Below are positions 36,056 through 44,068 of a DNA stretch of 64,000 nucleotides, one piece after another. Position 1 is the first letter of the stretch. Every line of letters begins with the position of its first letter. Position numbers and translations under genes: made by a program. Source of the stretch: Spirosoma oryzae (GTDB lineage: Bacteria > Bacteroidota > Bacteroidia > Cytophagales > Spirosomataceae); NCBI RefSeq assembly GCF_003002825.1, contig NZ_PVTE01000002.1, positions 310,001 through 374,000 on the forward strand, written 5' to 3'. The notes under the pieces are model-generated. The model saw nothing but the letters and a program-made list of their open reading frames with translations. It made no database searches and was not told the origin of the DNA.

Positions 36056-37084
36056 ATGTCCAAACCCATCTTACTACTCGTCGCCATCGTATTGACGTTA
36101 GGTAGTTGTAAGGAAAAGCCGAAACAGCAAAGCGACACGACCAGCACCCAGCCCGCCATGGCAGCCGCGCCGGCTTTCAACGCCGATTCGGCTTATCAGT
36201 ACATCGATCGGCAGGTAGCGTTTGGTCCCCGCGTGGTCAACTCGGCGGCCCACCAGAAAACGGGACAGTATCTGATCGCTAAACTCAAGCAGTTTGGCTG
36301 CGACGTAACGGAGCAACCATTTACGGCAACAGCCTGGGACGGCACGAAGCTGAACTGCCTGAACATCATCGGTAGCATCAACCCGAAGGCAACCAAGCGC
36401 GTCGTGCTGGCTTCCCACTGGGATTCGCGGCCCGTCGCCGATCAGGACCCGGACAAAGCAGATCAGAGCAAAGCGGTGCCAGCGGCTAACGACGGAGCCA
36501 GTGGTGTCGGCGTATTACTCGAACTGGCGCGCACGATTCAGCAGGCGCAGAAAAAGCCCGACGTAGGTGTCGACATCATTTTCTTCGATGCCGAAGACTG
36601 GGGCAACGGCGAAAAAGCCCAGAATGACACGAAAGACAACCTGAGTGTCAACGGGCAACCAATTGACTTTGTCGGCTTCTGTCTGGGGTCGCGGTATTGG
36701 GCCAAGAATCTGCATAAGCCAGGTTACTCAGCTTACTACGGCATTCTACTCGACATGGTCGGGGCGAAAGGTGCTACGTTCCCCCGCGAAGGCTATTCGC
36801 AGCAACTGGCGTCCAGCGTAGTCGACAACGTATGGCAAACCGCCAACCGCCTGGGGTATAGCCCGCTCTTCATCGATCAGTCGGGTGGAGCCATTACGGA
36901 CGATCACCTGGCCCCTAATCTGATGGCCAAGATTCCGATGATCGATATCATTCATACGAGTCCCACAATGGGTGGTTTCTTCCCGGCCTGGCATACGGCT
37001 GACGACACAATGGATACCATCGACAAAGCCACATTGAAAGCTGTCGGGCAAACACTAACGCAGGTCCTTTACAATGAACAGTAA
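36056..37084 (+). CDS. M28 family zinc peptidase / glutaminyl-peptide cyclotransferase-like lipoprotein
   Basis: 342 residues with a lipobox (LTLGSC, Cys18). The M28 metal ligands are visible: ASHWDSRP (His), ANDGASG (bridging Asp), FFDAEDWG (catalytic Glu and ligand), LLDMVGA (Asp) and DIIHTSP (His). Members of this subgroup in Bacteroidetes are often glutaminyl cyclases that convert N-terminal Gln to pyroglutamate, which is abundant on exported proteins in this phylum; aminopeptidase activity is the alternative. Its last 11 bases overlap the next gene. Two direct copies of CATCGAACTGTCGAC (35993-36007, 36009-36023) lie in its leader. Confidence 0.85.
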   Translation: MSKPILLLVAIVLTLGSCKEKPKQQSDTTSTQPAMAAAPAFNADSAYQYIDRQVAFGPRVVNSAAHQKTGQYLIAKLKQFGCDVTEQPFTATAWDGTKLNCLNIIGSINPKATKRVVLASHWDSRPVADQDPDKADQSKAVPAANDGASGVGVLLELARTIQQAQKKPDVGVDIIFFDAEDWGNGEKAQNDTKDNLSVNGQPIDFVGFCLGSRYWAKNLHKPGYSAYYGILLDMVGAKGATFPREGYSQQLASSVVDNVWQTANRLGYSPLFIDQSGGAITDDHLAPNLMAKIPMIDIIHTSPTMGGFFPAWHTADDTMDTIDKATLKAVGQTLTQVLYNEQ

Positions 37085-37457
37085 GTTTTTTTGCCTGCTG
37101 CTGTTGATCGGTTTCGCGAGCTGCTCTCCCCCACCCGATCAGTTCGGACGGCTCGATTTGCGGAAATGGCGGGGCGACCGGGGCGGCTGCAACGGCGTTC
37201 GGATGTCGATTCTGCCGGATTTTCGGGCGGAGATTCAGAACCTGAAAGGCAAGCGCGTCGACGTCATCGGCGAGCTGCTTGGCCGACCGGATATCAATGA
37301 AATTGCTGACCGGAATCAGAAGTTCTACATCTACTTTCTGGAGAAGGGACCGCAGTGTGACAAGCCAGGTGCGAAGTCGACAAGCCGATCGGTAGCCATT
37401 CGCATGAGTGCCATCGGTTTAGCTACCGAAATTACGTTTCAAAACGGGCTACCATGA
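37074..37457 (+). CDS. Small lipoprotein of unknown function, translationally coupled to the M28 gene
   Basis: 127 residues with signal peptide and lipobox (LIGFASC, Cys17). The start codon lies inside the end of the M28 gene (11-base overlap), so the two are co-expressed. The middle (IQNLKGKRVDVIGELLGRPD...NQKFYIYFLEKGPQC) resembles the BamE/SmpA-like fold of small lipoproteins by its GLLGxPD-type turn, but the similarity is weak. A role helping the M28 enzyme or the envelope is inference. Confidence 0.7.
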   Translation: MNSKFFCLLLLIGFASCSPPPDQFGRLDLRKWRGDRGGCNGVRMSILPDFRAEIQNLKGKRVDVIGELLGRPDINEIADRNQKFYIYFLEKGPQCDKPGAKSTSRSVAIRMSAIGLATEITFQNGLP

Positions 37458-37618
37458 TCTGTTAAACATGCACAATCCGTTATTTTAAATTTTTTAACTA
37501 ATTAACGCGTGTTTCAATCTTTTCTTAACGAATAGCCGTATATTTACTGACACGATACGATAATCCGACAGGATAGTGTCTGAGAACATACAGTCTTATC
37601 ATAGGTTAAGGTAGTTTT

Positions 37619-37657
37619 AAAGAGGATGGGAGTTTGCACTCATCCTCTTTATTGTTT
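37619..37657 (+). terminator. Terminator (plus strand)
   Basis: AAAGAGGATG (37619-37628) pairs with CATCCTCTTT (37641-37650); inner GAGT/ACTC extends the stem. Followed by ATTGTTTTT. Confidence 0.75.
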
Positions 37658-37730
37658 TTAAGCCCTCCAGTCTACTACCAGTTCTCACTGATCGTTTTGG
37701 CCCGTCGTTGTTGACCGGCAGCTTGGTACC

Positions 37731-37769
37731 TAAAAAAATAGCGCCTACCGATAGTCGGCAGGCGCTATT
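37731..37769 (-). terminator. Terminator of the DUF4270 operon
   Basis: AATAGCGCCTaCCGA (37737-37751) pairs with TCGGcAGGCGCTATT (37755-37769); on the minus strand it is followed by a run of T. Confidence 0.85.
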
Positions 37770-37795
37770 CACGCGGATATGGATCGCTCGCTTGC

Positions 37796-39160
37796 TTACA
37801 AACCCGAAGTCAAGAATAACCGGAGTTGAATCCGATCGCTAATGGGTTGCTGTTGATCACCAACCGTGACCCGTTGCGCCATTGTCCGTAGATCCGTACC
37901 GAGCGTCGTCAGGATCAGTGGCCGGTTGGGAACACGGCCCAGAATAAGGTTGCTGGCGTACTGCGTCACATCAAAGGTGTAGTTGTCGATCAAGTCGGGC
38001 TGCGTCGCATCGTAGGCATAACCGGCCGCGTTATAACCACTCTGTGGCAATGCACCGCTAGCGCCAAACGGCACAGGGCTCAACAACTCGTTTTGCGCGT
38101 TTCCAAGGAAGATAGCCAAATTCGGTGGGGTCAGGTTGTCTCGCAGCGTCTGTCGCACGGGCTGCATGACCAGTTGTGCACTGTTCAGGCCCGCATAACC
38201 GGCTGGTATTTCAAACTGACTGATATACGGGAAGTCGATGCGGGTACGCAGGCCCATGGCAATAAAGCTAGTTCGATTCGTCAGACTGCTACTGACCGCA
38301 TCTGTTTTGCTTTGCAACGCGGCAAGGGGCGTTCCCGTACGGTCGTTTATAAACTGGGTAAAGTTCGTACCTCTAAACGGAAACCGTATTGATGCCGCAT
38401 TCACTGTGATATCCGTACCGATGTCAGTCGTGTGGTAATACAACCGCAAACCGGAGAAACCCCGGGTAGAAAAACCAATTAGTGTATTCCCCGACGTAGG
38501 TGTCACGAAAGCGAAGCCCTTCCAGAAATCGTCCATCGTGATATTGTCGATGATCGTTCCATCGGCCAAAGCAGCATAGAACGATTGAGCCATGGCACTC
38601 GACATACGAAAACGAATTTGCCGGGGTACGCGGGGCGGCACACCGGGTGCTGGTATCACAGTCCGGCTAAACAACGGCTTTGAATCGTAGGCGGCTGAAC
38701 TGGTGTTATAGTAAGCGCGGCTACGGCTAAGTGGATTCTGAAGTTGATGAACCTCGATACCAAAAGCCGTTGTCGTATCGCCATACGCGTAGGCATAGCC
38801 TAGTTCGAGGACAAGTGAATCTACGGTAATGTTTGTCGTCGATATAAACGGATTGCCAGCGTAGTCGACGTTTGTGTAGCCCCGGGTTATCAGCGTACCG
38901 GTTCGCGAATCAGTCCACCGGCCGACCAGCATACTCGTATCCTGGTAAGTATCGGTGGAGGCATTGAGCAGAATAGGCGATGTAACAAACGAATCCGGCG
39001 CGAGTACGGTCGATACACGCACACTAATCGTATCGAGCGATTGAATGGAAAACTCCTGCGGGTTGATTATCGCCTGGCCAATGTCAAGCGTTCCCGATTG
39101 ACAGGCACACAGGCAGAGCGCAGCGATGAACAACCCGGCAACTCGGTGAAAAAAATGCAT
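37796..39160 (-). CDS. DUF4270 lipoprotein
   Basis: 454 residues, lipobox LCLCAC with Cys20. The mature start (QSGTLDIGQAIINPQEFSIQSLDTISVRVSTVL) and the following threonine-rich beta sequence with TSMLVGRWTDSRTG are characteristic of DUF4270, a Bacteroidetes surface-lipoprotein family of unknown function. It is the last gene of a three-gene minus-strand operon with DUF4907 and a Kelch lipoprotein. Confidence 0.88.
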   Translation of the reverse strand: MHFFHRVAGLFIAALCLCACQSGTLDIGQAIINPQEFSIQSLDTISVRVSTVLAPDSFVTSPILLNASTDTYQDTSMLVGRWTDSRTGTLITRGYTNVDYAGNPFISTTNITVDSLVLELGYAYAYGDTTTAFGIEVHQLQNPLSRSRAYYNTSSAAYDSKPLFSRTVIPAPGVPPRVPRQIRFRMSSAMAQSFYAALADGTIIDNITMDDFWKGFAFVTPTSGNTLIGFSTRGFSGLRLYYHTTDIGTDITVNAASIRFPFRGTNFTQFINDRTGTPLAALQSKTDAVSSSLTNRTSFIAMGLRTRIDFPYISQFEIPAGYAGLNSAQLVMQPVRQTLRDNLTPPNLAIFLGNAQNELLSPVPFGASGALPQSGYNAAGYAYDATQPDLIDNYTFDVTQYASNLILGRVPNRPLILTTLGTDLRTMAQRVTVGDQQQPISDRIQLRLFLTSGL

Positions 39161-39182
39161 CTGTAACGTATGTGATGTATGA

Positions 39183-39533
39183 TTAGGGGATTGAAATATT
39201 CATGTCCCGCAGTTCATCCGGCGTGATGGTCGGTAGCCCCTTCCCTTCTTTGAGCTTGCTAATAACGCGTTCACCCACCTGACGGGCCTGGATTTCGTTC
39301 GCGAATCCCCGGTCACCAGCCGCTCCGGGTATGGTCGGCTGGTGGAGTATCAAACGCCCCTGATTGAGCACATCATACCCCCAACCCGTCGACGTTCTGA
39401 TTACCTGTAATTGGTAGCCCGAACGGGATTTGTATACCTGATAGACGGTCAGTAACGCCAGTACAGCAAGGGCGATAAACAGAATACGCCGGACAACTGA
39501 TGGTTGTCCGGCGTGCTCAGTATCAATAGGCAT
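39183..39533 (-). CDS. DUF4907 membrane-anchored protein
   Basis: 116 residues from ATG 39533 (the longer frame starts inside the Kelch gene). An N-terminal membrane segment (RRILFIALAVLALLTVYQVY) precedes a small soluble domain with GWGYDVLNQGRLILHQPTIPGAAGDRGF and a C-terminal QVGERVISKLKEGKGLPTI, which is DUF4907. Its ATG overlaps the end of the Kelch gene by 11 bases, so expression is coupled. Function unknown; the orientation places the domain in the periplasm. Confidence 0.85.
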   Translation of the reverse strand: MPIDTEHAGQPSVVRRILFIALAVLALLTVYQVYKSRSGYQLQVIRTSTGWGYDVLNQGRLILHQPTIPGAAGDRGFANEIQARQVGERVISKLKEGKGLPTITPDELRDMNISIP

Positions 39534-40530
39534 CGGTATTCTGCGTAACTGTCGGATCGAAAATCCACAGATCGTCAGTACGGCTCGATACGCCACCCGT
39601 TGTTACATAACCTTTGTTACCAATGGCAAACCCTTGTGCGTACTGCCGGTCAGCCCCCTCGAAGACACCTAACGTAGTCCAGGTATCCGTAGCAGGATCA
39701 TACTGCCAAACGGGGGTATTACTCGACGATGCGCCAGTACCTGCAACGACATAGCCTTTACCGTTGATGGCAAAGCCAACGCCGTAGTTACGGGCAATAG
39801 CTGACTGATCGGTCGTGAACTGGAGTTTCTGCGTCCACAGGTTCTGGGTTGGGTCATACACCCACCAGTCACGTTGTAGTGTACCGTTATTGTTGCCGGT
39901 ACCCATGTACGCCTTACCATCAATAACGAACGCTAACGCACCAGTCCGTTTGTCACCACCGTAGCTGGCGGACTGACTCCAGGTGGCCGTAGTCGGGTTG
40001 TACGACCACATATCTTTGACGAAGTTGCCGTCGAAACCGGTACCGACATACCCAATGTTGTTGATTGAGAAAGCCGTCGCATTCCGGCGGGCACTACCGC
40101 CGAAATCAGCGATTTTCTTCCAGGTATTGGCTGATGGATCGTACTCGTAGAAATCTTTGAGCCGGTCACCGTTCGCATTCGTACCCGTGCCAATGTATCC
40201 TTTGTTGGCAGCCGCGAAACCTACACCGTAGATACGGCCGACACCAGCGTAGTTTGCTTTTTGCGTCCAGGCATTTCTAGATGGGTCATACGACCAGAAA
40301 TCAGTCAGCCGATTGTTGTCCGAGTCAACACCTGTACCAAGGTAAGCGATGTTTCCGATCACAAAGCTAGATGCACCCGTCCGGGCGACGCCATCAAGGG
40401 CAGACCCCCGTGTCCAGTCGCCCAGCGTACCGGTCGTACTCGAACTATTACAACTTGCCAGCCCACCGGCCCAGCCCACACAACCTACGAACAGCAGGGC
40501 ATTTACCCACTGACCACGAAAACGAGACAT
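39523..40530 (-). CDS. Kelch-repeat lipoprotein
   Basis: 335 residues. ATG 40530 gives MSRFRGQWVNALLFVGCVGWAGGLASC, a lipoprotein signal; an ATG at 40593 would add 21 residues. Six Kelch repeats follow, each with a TG...D-[WFY]xYDPxxxxW core, for example DFWSYDPSRNAWTQKANYAG, DFYEYDPSANTWKKIADFGG and DMWSYNPTTATWSQSASYGG, so a six-bladed beta-propeller exposed on the surface. It leads the operon with DUF4907 and DUF4270 behind a -7 box at 40618; the propeller is a likely protein- or glycan-binding platform. Confidence 0.9.
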   Translation of the reverse strand: MSRFRGQWVNALLFVGCVGWAGGLASCNSSSTTGTLGDWTRGSALDGVARTGASSFVIGNIAYLGTGVDSDNNRLTDFWSYDPSRNAWTQKANYAGVGRIYGVGFAAANKGYIGTGTNANGDRLKDFYEYDPSANTWKKIADFGGSARRNATAFSINNIGYVGTGFDGNFVKDMWSYNPTTATWSQSASYGGDKRTGALAFVIDGKAYMGTGNNNGTLQRDWWVYDPTQNLWTQKLQFTTDQSAIARNYGVGFAINGKGYVVAGTGASSSNTPVWQYDPATDTWTTLGVFEGADRQYAQGFAIGNKGYVTTGGVSSRTDDLWIFDPTVTQNTDAY

Positions 40531-40617
40531 AAAAGAGTTATTAGTAGTAGTACCAGCCGACGGCTTCTGACAATTGATTGAATTCAAATCCATGAGAAAC
40601 GTAACGGAAAAACAAGG

Positions 40618-40625
40618 CAAAATTA
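40618..40625 (-). promoter_or_regulatory. -7 box of the Kelch operon
   Basis: TAATTTTG on the minus strand, 88 bases before the ATG at 40530 (or 25 before the ATG at 40593). The distance to the second ATG fits the other promoters better, so the longer protein is possible. Confidence 0.5.
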
Positions 40626-40644
40626 AACGAAACTATCTATATAA

Positions 40645-40680
40645 CAGACCCGCAATGCACCATCGTACATTGCGGGTCTG
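40645..40680 (-). terminator. Terminator of the S41 lipoprotein gene
   Basis: Perfect 13-bp stem CAGACCCGCAATG (40645-40657) with CATTGCGGGTCTG (40668-40680). Confidence 0.75.
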
Positions 40681-40714
40681 ATAATTTCTACCGCTATGGA
40701 ACGCTGGAACTCGT

Positions 40715-42175
40715 TTACAGGTGACTTATTTTCATGTCTTTGACCATCAACCCGCCTTTCGCTTTCTGCTGAATCGACGAGCCCAGCACCGGTAACGGGT
40801 TGCGCACAGTCGTGGCCGCATGTCGGCCGGAAGCCGCCGTACCGGCAATCTGGTACAACGCTTCGTTCAGCAACGCATCCCGCACGTCACCCAGCGGGTA
40901 AAGGGTAATGGGTTCTTCAACCTCAGTAGTCGGCGTAAATCCAGTCGAATAATCCGACTGCCCCAGGCTGTTGTACGACCGAAACACGATGGGCTGCATA
41001 CCCCAGTTTATTTTTCCCGTGTCGTCGGTTATCGTAATAGACCCCACATTCTTCCCATAGGTTGTAGTGCCAATCGTATTTACTGTCATATAGGGCCGAA
41101 GTCCGTTGATAATCAGCTCACTGGCCGACGCCGTCCGGTCTGTCGTCAGCACGTACAGGCGGCTCAGGTTGCTACCGATGTTCTGCGCCTTCGTGCTGAA
41201 TTTTTGTAGGAAGAAGTCGCTACCGTACTGCTTTTGCAGCACCGGCGTCAGCGTACTGTTCCAGCTTTCCCGGAAGTACAGCTTCGAGTCATCAACGCCT
41301 TTACCGATTAGACTGGCCAGGTTAGCCGACGACGAGGTATATCCCCCCGGATTGTAGCGCAGGTCGAGTACCAGTTCGTTGATACCCGCCGACTTGAACT
41401 GGGCAAAGATCGCATCGACCTGATCGTCGTATTCACTGCCTTTGCTACCGTTGGGAGCTGGCACAAACTGGTTGTAAACGAGGTAGCCAATTTTTTTCGT
41501 ACCGACCGTGTAAATCGAATCCAGATAAACCGGATTGGCCTGAAAAACAGTCGTCGTCACGCTCTTCGTTACCCCGGAATCGACAATTGATTGATTGCTG
41601 ACGGTACCCAGCCCGAACGTGTAGTTCGTCACCGAATCGTCGAATAACAAGGATTGATAATTCGTCGTCGTGATTCCCTGCCCGTTTACTTTGGTAATAA
41701 TGTCGCCCCGCTTCAGACCAGCATTGGCGGCCGGTGAATTAGGTAGCACATACAGAACCTGCGCAATCACGTCGGTCGATCCGCTGGCCCGGAGATAGAG
41801 TGCAAACTCCATTCCCGTCGTTTTCGTCTCTCCGCTCAGGCTGGATGTCAGGTCGCTGGCATTTTCTTCGATCCACGAAAAGCGATCACCTTCCGGATTG
41901 GTCGTGGCGTTGTATGTATTCAGCAGCGAATCGAAAAAATCCGACGGAGCCAACGTTTTGTCGGGGTTTGCCGGAATCTTGTCGTTCCAGTAGTAGTACG
42001 TCTGCATGTTGTCGAGAATCCACGAATCGACGGTTTGATTCTCGGTTGTCGACGTCGACGATTGTGGGGTTACGGTATCGGCCTCCTGATGCTTACAACT
42101 GGTTAGGCTCATTGCTAAACCAGCGATCAGCAGACTACCTGCCCGCGCCCATGTGCTTGTGATCCTGTTTCTCAT
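40715..42175 (-). CDS. S41 family lipoprotein protease (carboxyl-terminal-processing type)
   Basis: 486 residues from ATG 42175 (an ATG at 42193 gives six more). Lipobox LAMSLTSC. An N-terminal helical domain with WILDNMQTYYYWNDKIPAN precedes a PDZ domain (VLPNSPAANAGLKRGDIITKVNGQGI), then the peptidase core with VLDLRYNPGGYTSSSANL and the catalytic YVLTTDRTASASELIINGL plus TYGKNVG, which supply the Ser and Lys of the dyad. These are the hallmarks of a surface S41 peptidase. Monocistronic. Confidence 0.93.
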   Translation of the reverse strand: MRNRITSTWARAGSLLIAGLAMSLTSCKHQEADTVTPQSSTSTTENQTVDSWILDNMQTYYYWNDKIPANPDKTLAPSDFFDSLLNTYNATTNPEGDRFSWIEENASDLTSSLSGETKTTGMEFALYLRASGSTDVIAQVLYVLPNSPAANAGLKRGDIITKVNGQGITTTNYQSLLFDDSVTNYTFGLGTVSNQSIVDSGVTKSVTTTVFQANPVYLDSIYTVGTKKIGYLVYNQFVPAPNGSKGSEYDDQVDAIFAQFKSAGINELVLDLRYNPGGYTSSSANLASLIGKGVDDSKLYFRESWNSTLTPVLQKQYGSDFFLQKFSTKAQNIGSNLSRLYVLTTDRTASASELIINGLRPYMTVNTIGTTTYGKNVGSITITDDTGKINWGMQPIVFRSYNSLGQSDYSTGFTPTTEVEEPITLYPLGDVRDALLNEALYQIAGTAASGRHAATTVRNPLPVLGSSIQQKAKGGLMVKDMKISHL

Positions 42176-42314
42176 AATCGTATTGCTAGTCATGCGTTTC
42201 CGTATGATTAGCAGTACGCTAAGTACTGTTCGGCTGTTGCCCACTACCGGTTAATAAACGATTAATCAGGCAGATTACGCTACGAATCGACCAATCTAAT
42301 CGACAGACAGCAAC

Positions 42315-42896
42315 CTAGATGTAGAATTTTTTCCGTCGAATAATCTCATCCACTACATCCGGGACCATGTACCGGATCGAGCGATTAGCCCGGATAGCGT
42401 CGCGAATAAACGTCGCCGAAATGTCCAGCAACGGAGCGTCAACTAATTGTACGTTGTCGTGGTGCCGCAAGTTGGCGCCGGCTTCGGCAGCGACGCCGGG
42501 CCGTGGATACACGTACAAGCCGTACTGATCGAGAAGCTGCTGGTAGTTTTTCCAGTTGACAAACTGCGTCAGGTTGTCTTCCCCCATAATCAGCCGAAAC
42601 GTGTGCTGCGGAAATTTCTCGCCCAGCCGTACCAGCGTATCGATCGTGTAGCTGGGTTTGGGCATCGAGAACTCGATATCCGTTGCGCGCAACAGGCTGT
42701 TATCAGCAATGGCCTGTTGTACCATGTCGAAGCGGTCGAAGGCATGGAGCAGACTAGTGGCCTTCTTAAACGGGTTCTGTGGTGATACCACAAACCAGAC
42801 CTGATTCAAATCGGTCGTCGTGGCCATCGTGTTGGCGATAATTAGATGACCGACATGGATGGGGTTGAACGAGCCAAAAAACAGACCAATATTCAT
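42315..42896 (-). CDS. nadD: Nicotinate-nucleotide adenylyltransferase
   Basis: Adenylates NaMN to form deamido-NAD. 193 residues from ATG 42896. GLFFGSFNPIHVGHLIIAN carries the (H/T)IGH-type nucleotidyltransferase motif; FRLIMGEDNLTQF and DISATFIRDAIRANRSIRYMV are the family's substrate and ISSTxIR motifs. It lies 111 bases downstream of gmk on the same strand, with a palindrome between them. Confidence 0.95.
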   Translation of the reverse strand: MNIGLFFGSFNPIHVGHLIIANTMATTTDLNQVWFVVSPQNPFKKATSLLHAFDRFDMVQQAIADNSLLRATDIEFSMPKPSYTIDTLVRLGEKFPQHTFRLIMGEDNLTQFVNWKNYQQLLDQYGLYVYPRPGVAAEAGANLRHHDNVQLVDAPLLDISATFIRDAIRANRSIRYMVPDVVDEIIRRKKFYI

Positions 42897-42917
42897 AAAT
42901 GGAGTTTTAGCGTTATA

Positions 42918-42990
42918 AAGTCGTAGGGTTGTCAAGTTGGCTGACGCCGGAGATACTGGACGCGTCAGCTAACTTGACAACCCTACGACT
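42918..42990. repeat. Palindrome, family 3 (AAGTTAGCTGACGC word), copy 1
   Basis: Arms of 29 bases (42919-42947 and 42962-42990) with a single mismatch, around a 14-base centre. The word GCTGACGC and its neighbours recur at 46319-46437. Confidence 0.85.
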
Positions 42991-43007
42991 CTGTAACTTT
43001 ACAACCG

Positions 43008-43607
43008 CTAGATTATCATTCCCTTCTCCGGTACCTCGTTTCGTTGCACGAAGTTATCGACCAGCTTTTGCGCCTTCTGTAGTGAAGTTTCGAGTTCGTC
43101 ATTGACCAGAATTACATCGAACTGATCCTGAAAACTCATCTCGAAGTGGACTTTAAACAACCGCTTCGACAGACTTTCCTCCGTTTCCGATCCGCGTCCG
43201 ATCAACCGTTGCCGGAGCGTTTCTTCATCAGGCACTTTTACGAATACGGCTAAGGCTTTGTCGCCGTAGTACTGCTTGAGCTTCAGACCGCCCTGCACGT
43301 CGACATCGAACAGGACATGCTTACCGCTATCCCATACACGCTGTATCTCGGCTTTCAGAGTGCCATAGAACGCTCCTGTATATACTTCTTCCCATTCGAC
43401 AAATTCACCCGCGTCAATCTTGTGCTTGAAATCGTCGGGCGTCAGGAAATAATAGTCTTTACCGTTCTCTTCGCTACGGCCCCGGCGGTCACGCGTACAG
43501 GCCGAGATCGAAAAACCAAGGTTACTGTTTTCGCTCAGCAGATGTTTGACAATGGTGGTTTTACCAGAACCGGAGGGAGCCGAGAAGATGATCAGTTTAC
43601 CGTCCAA
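43008..43607 (-). CDS. gmk: Guanylate kinase
   Basis: Phosphorylates GMP to GDP. 199 residues. N-terminal [20 protein letters not shown] is the P-loop; [21 protein letters not shown] is the GMP-binding region and [15 protein letters not shown] the lid region. The start at 43607 is TTG, and no ATG lies between it and the upstream stop, yet the conserved (M)[13 protein letters not shown]-terminus fixes it. Confidence 0.95.
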   Translation of the reverse strand: MDGKLIIFSAPSGSGKTTIVKHLLSENSNLGFSISACTRDRRGRSEENGKDYYFLTPDDFKHKIDAGEFVEWEEVYTGAFYGTLKAEIQRVWDSGKHVLFDVDVQGGLKLKQYYGDKALAVFVKVPDEETLRQRLIGRGSETEESLSKRLFKVHFEMSFQDQFDVILVNDELETSLQKAQKLVDNFVQRNEVPEKGMII

Positions 43608-43698
43608 AATAATAGTGATGAATAGGGTTAAAAAATTAATTGGGGTAAACGGAGCCTTGGTTGGTTCTCCGTTTACCCCAATCTATGTGTTCTATACG

Positions 43699-43989
43699 TT
43701 AGCTGAATGTCAGTATCTTGGACTTGATCGTCTCAATCAATTGATCCGGGCAGCATCGCTTCTCCATTCGCTTGGTGAGGAGCTCTTTCACTTCTCGCTC
43801 GAGGTGATACATCTCGATACAGGGGCGGCAGGTTTCCAGGTTATCTTTCAACCGGGCGAGCTGCTGTTCGGTGGCTTCACCATCCACTATCAACTGAATC
43901 ATCTTCAGACAGTCGGCCCGGTGACCGCACTCATGTTTCATCCCAGGCTTGTCGGGCGATGAAGATGACGATGGCAACGACGTTTGCAT
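43699..43989 (-). CDS. Anti-sigma factor (ZAS-like), Cys pair kept, His replaced
   Basis: 96 residues with a Ser/Pro-rich N-terminus, then MKHECGHRADCLKMIQLIVDGEATEQQLARLKDNLETCRPCIEMY. The overall pattern matches zinc-associated anti-sigma proteins of the RsrA type, in which a Cys, a His and a CxxC bind zinc. Here Cys27 and the CxxC (54, 57) are present but the position of the His, four before the first Cys of the pair, is Asn50. A second CC is at 79-80. It probably binds the sigma factor encoded directly upstream (80 bases). It has its own -7 box. Confidence 0.85.
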   Translation of the reverse strand: MQTSLPSSSSSPDKPGMKHECGHRADCLKMIQLIVDGEATEQQLARLKDNLETCRPCIEMYHLEREVKELLTKRMEKRCCPDQLIETIKSKILTFS

Positions 43990-44009
43990 TGGAAATATTT
44001 TATTTATTC

Positions 44010-44017
44010 CAAAAATA
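44010..44017 (-). promoter_or_regulatory. -7 box of the anti-sigma gene
   Basis: TATTTTTG on the minus strand, 20 bases before the anti-sigma ATG. It lies in the gap after the sigma gene. Confidence 0.5.
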
Positions 44018-44068
44018 ATAATACGTTAAGTTATCAGCACAACCTATTTATCGATAGAAAAGGTTCGT

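Larger units (their letters stand above)
37458..37795. other. 338-base gap with two terminators, possible small RNA
   Basis: AT-rich from 37470 to 37560. TATATTTA at 37549 region is a near -7 box and the stretch 37560-37618 has no ORF before the hairpin at 37619-37650, so a short RNA of about 95 nt is possible. The hairpins at 37619 and 37737 terminate the plus- and minus-strand genes. Confidence 0.35.

Noticed and set aside
42212-42228. CAGTAC/GTACTG dyad upstream of the S41 lipoprotein gene
   Set aside because: Only 6-base arms, and no promoter near enough to make an operator call.
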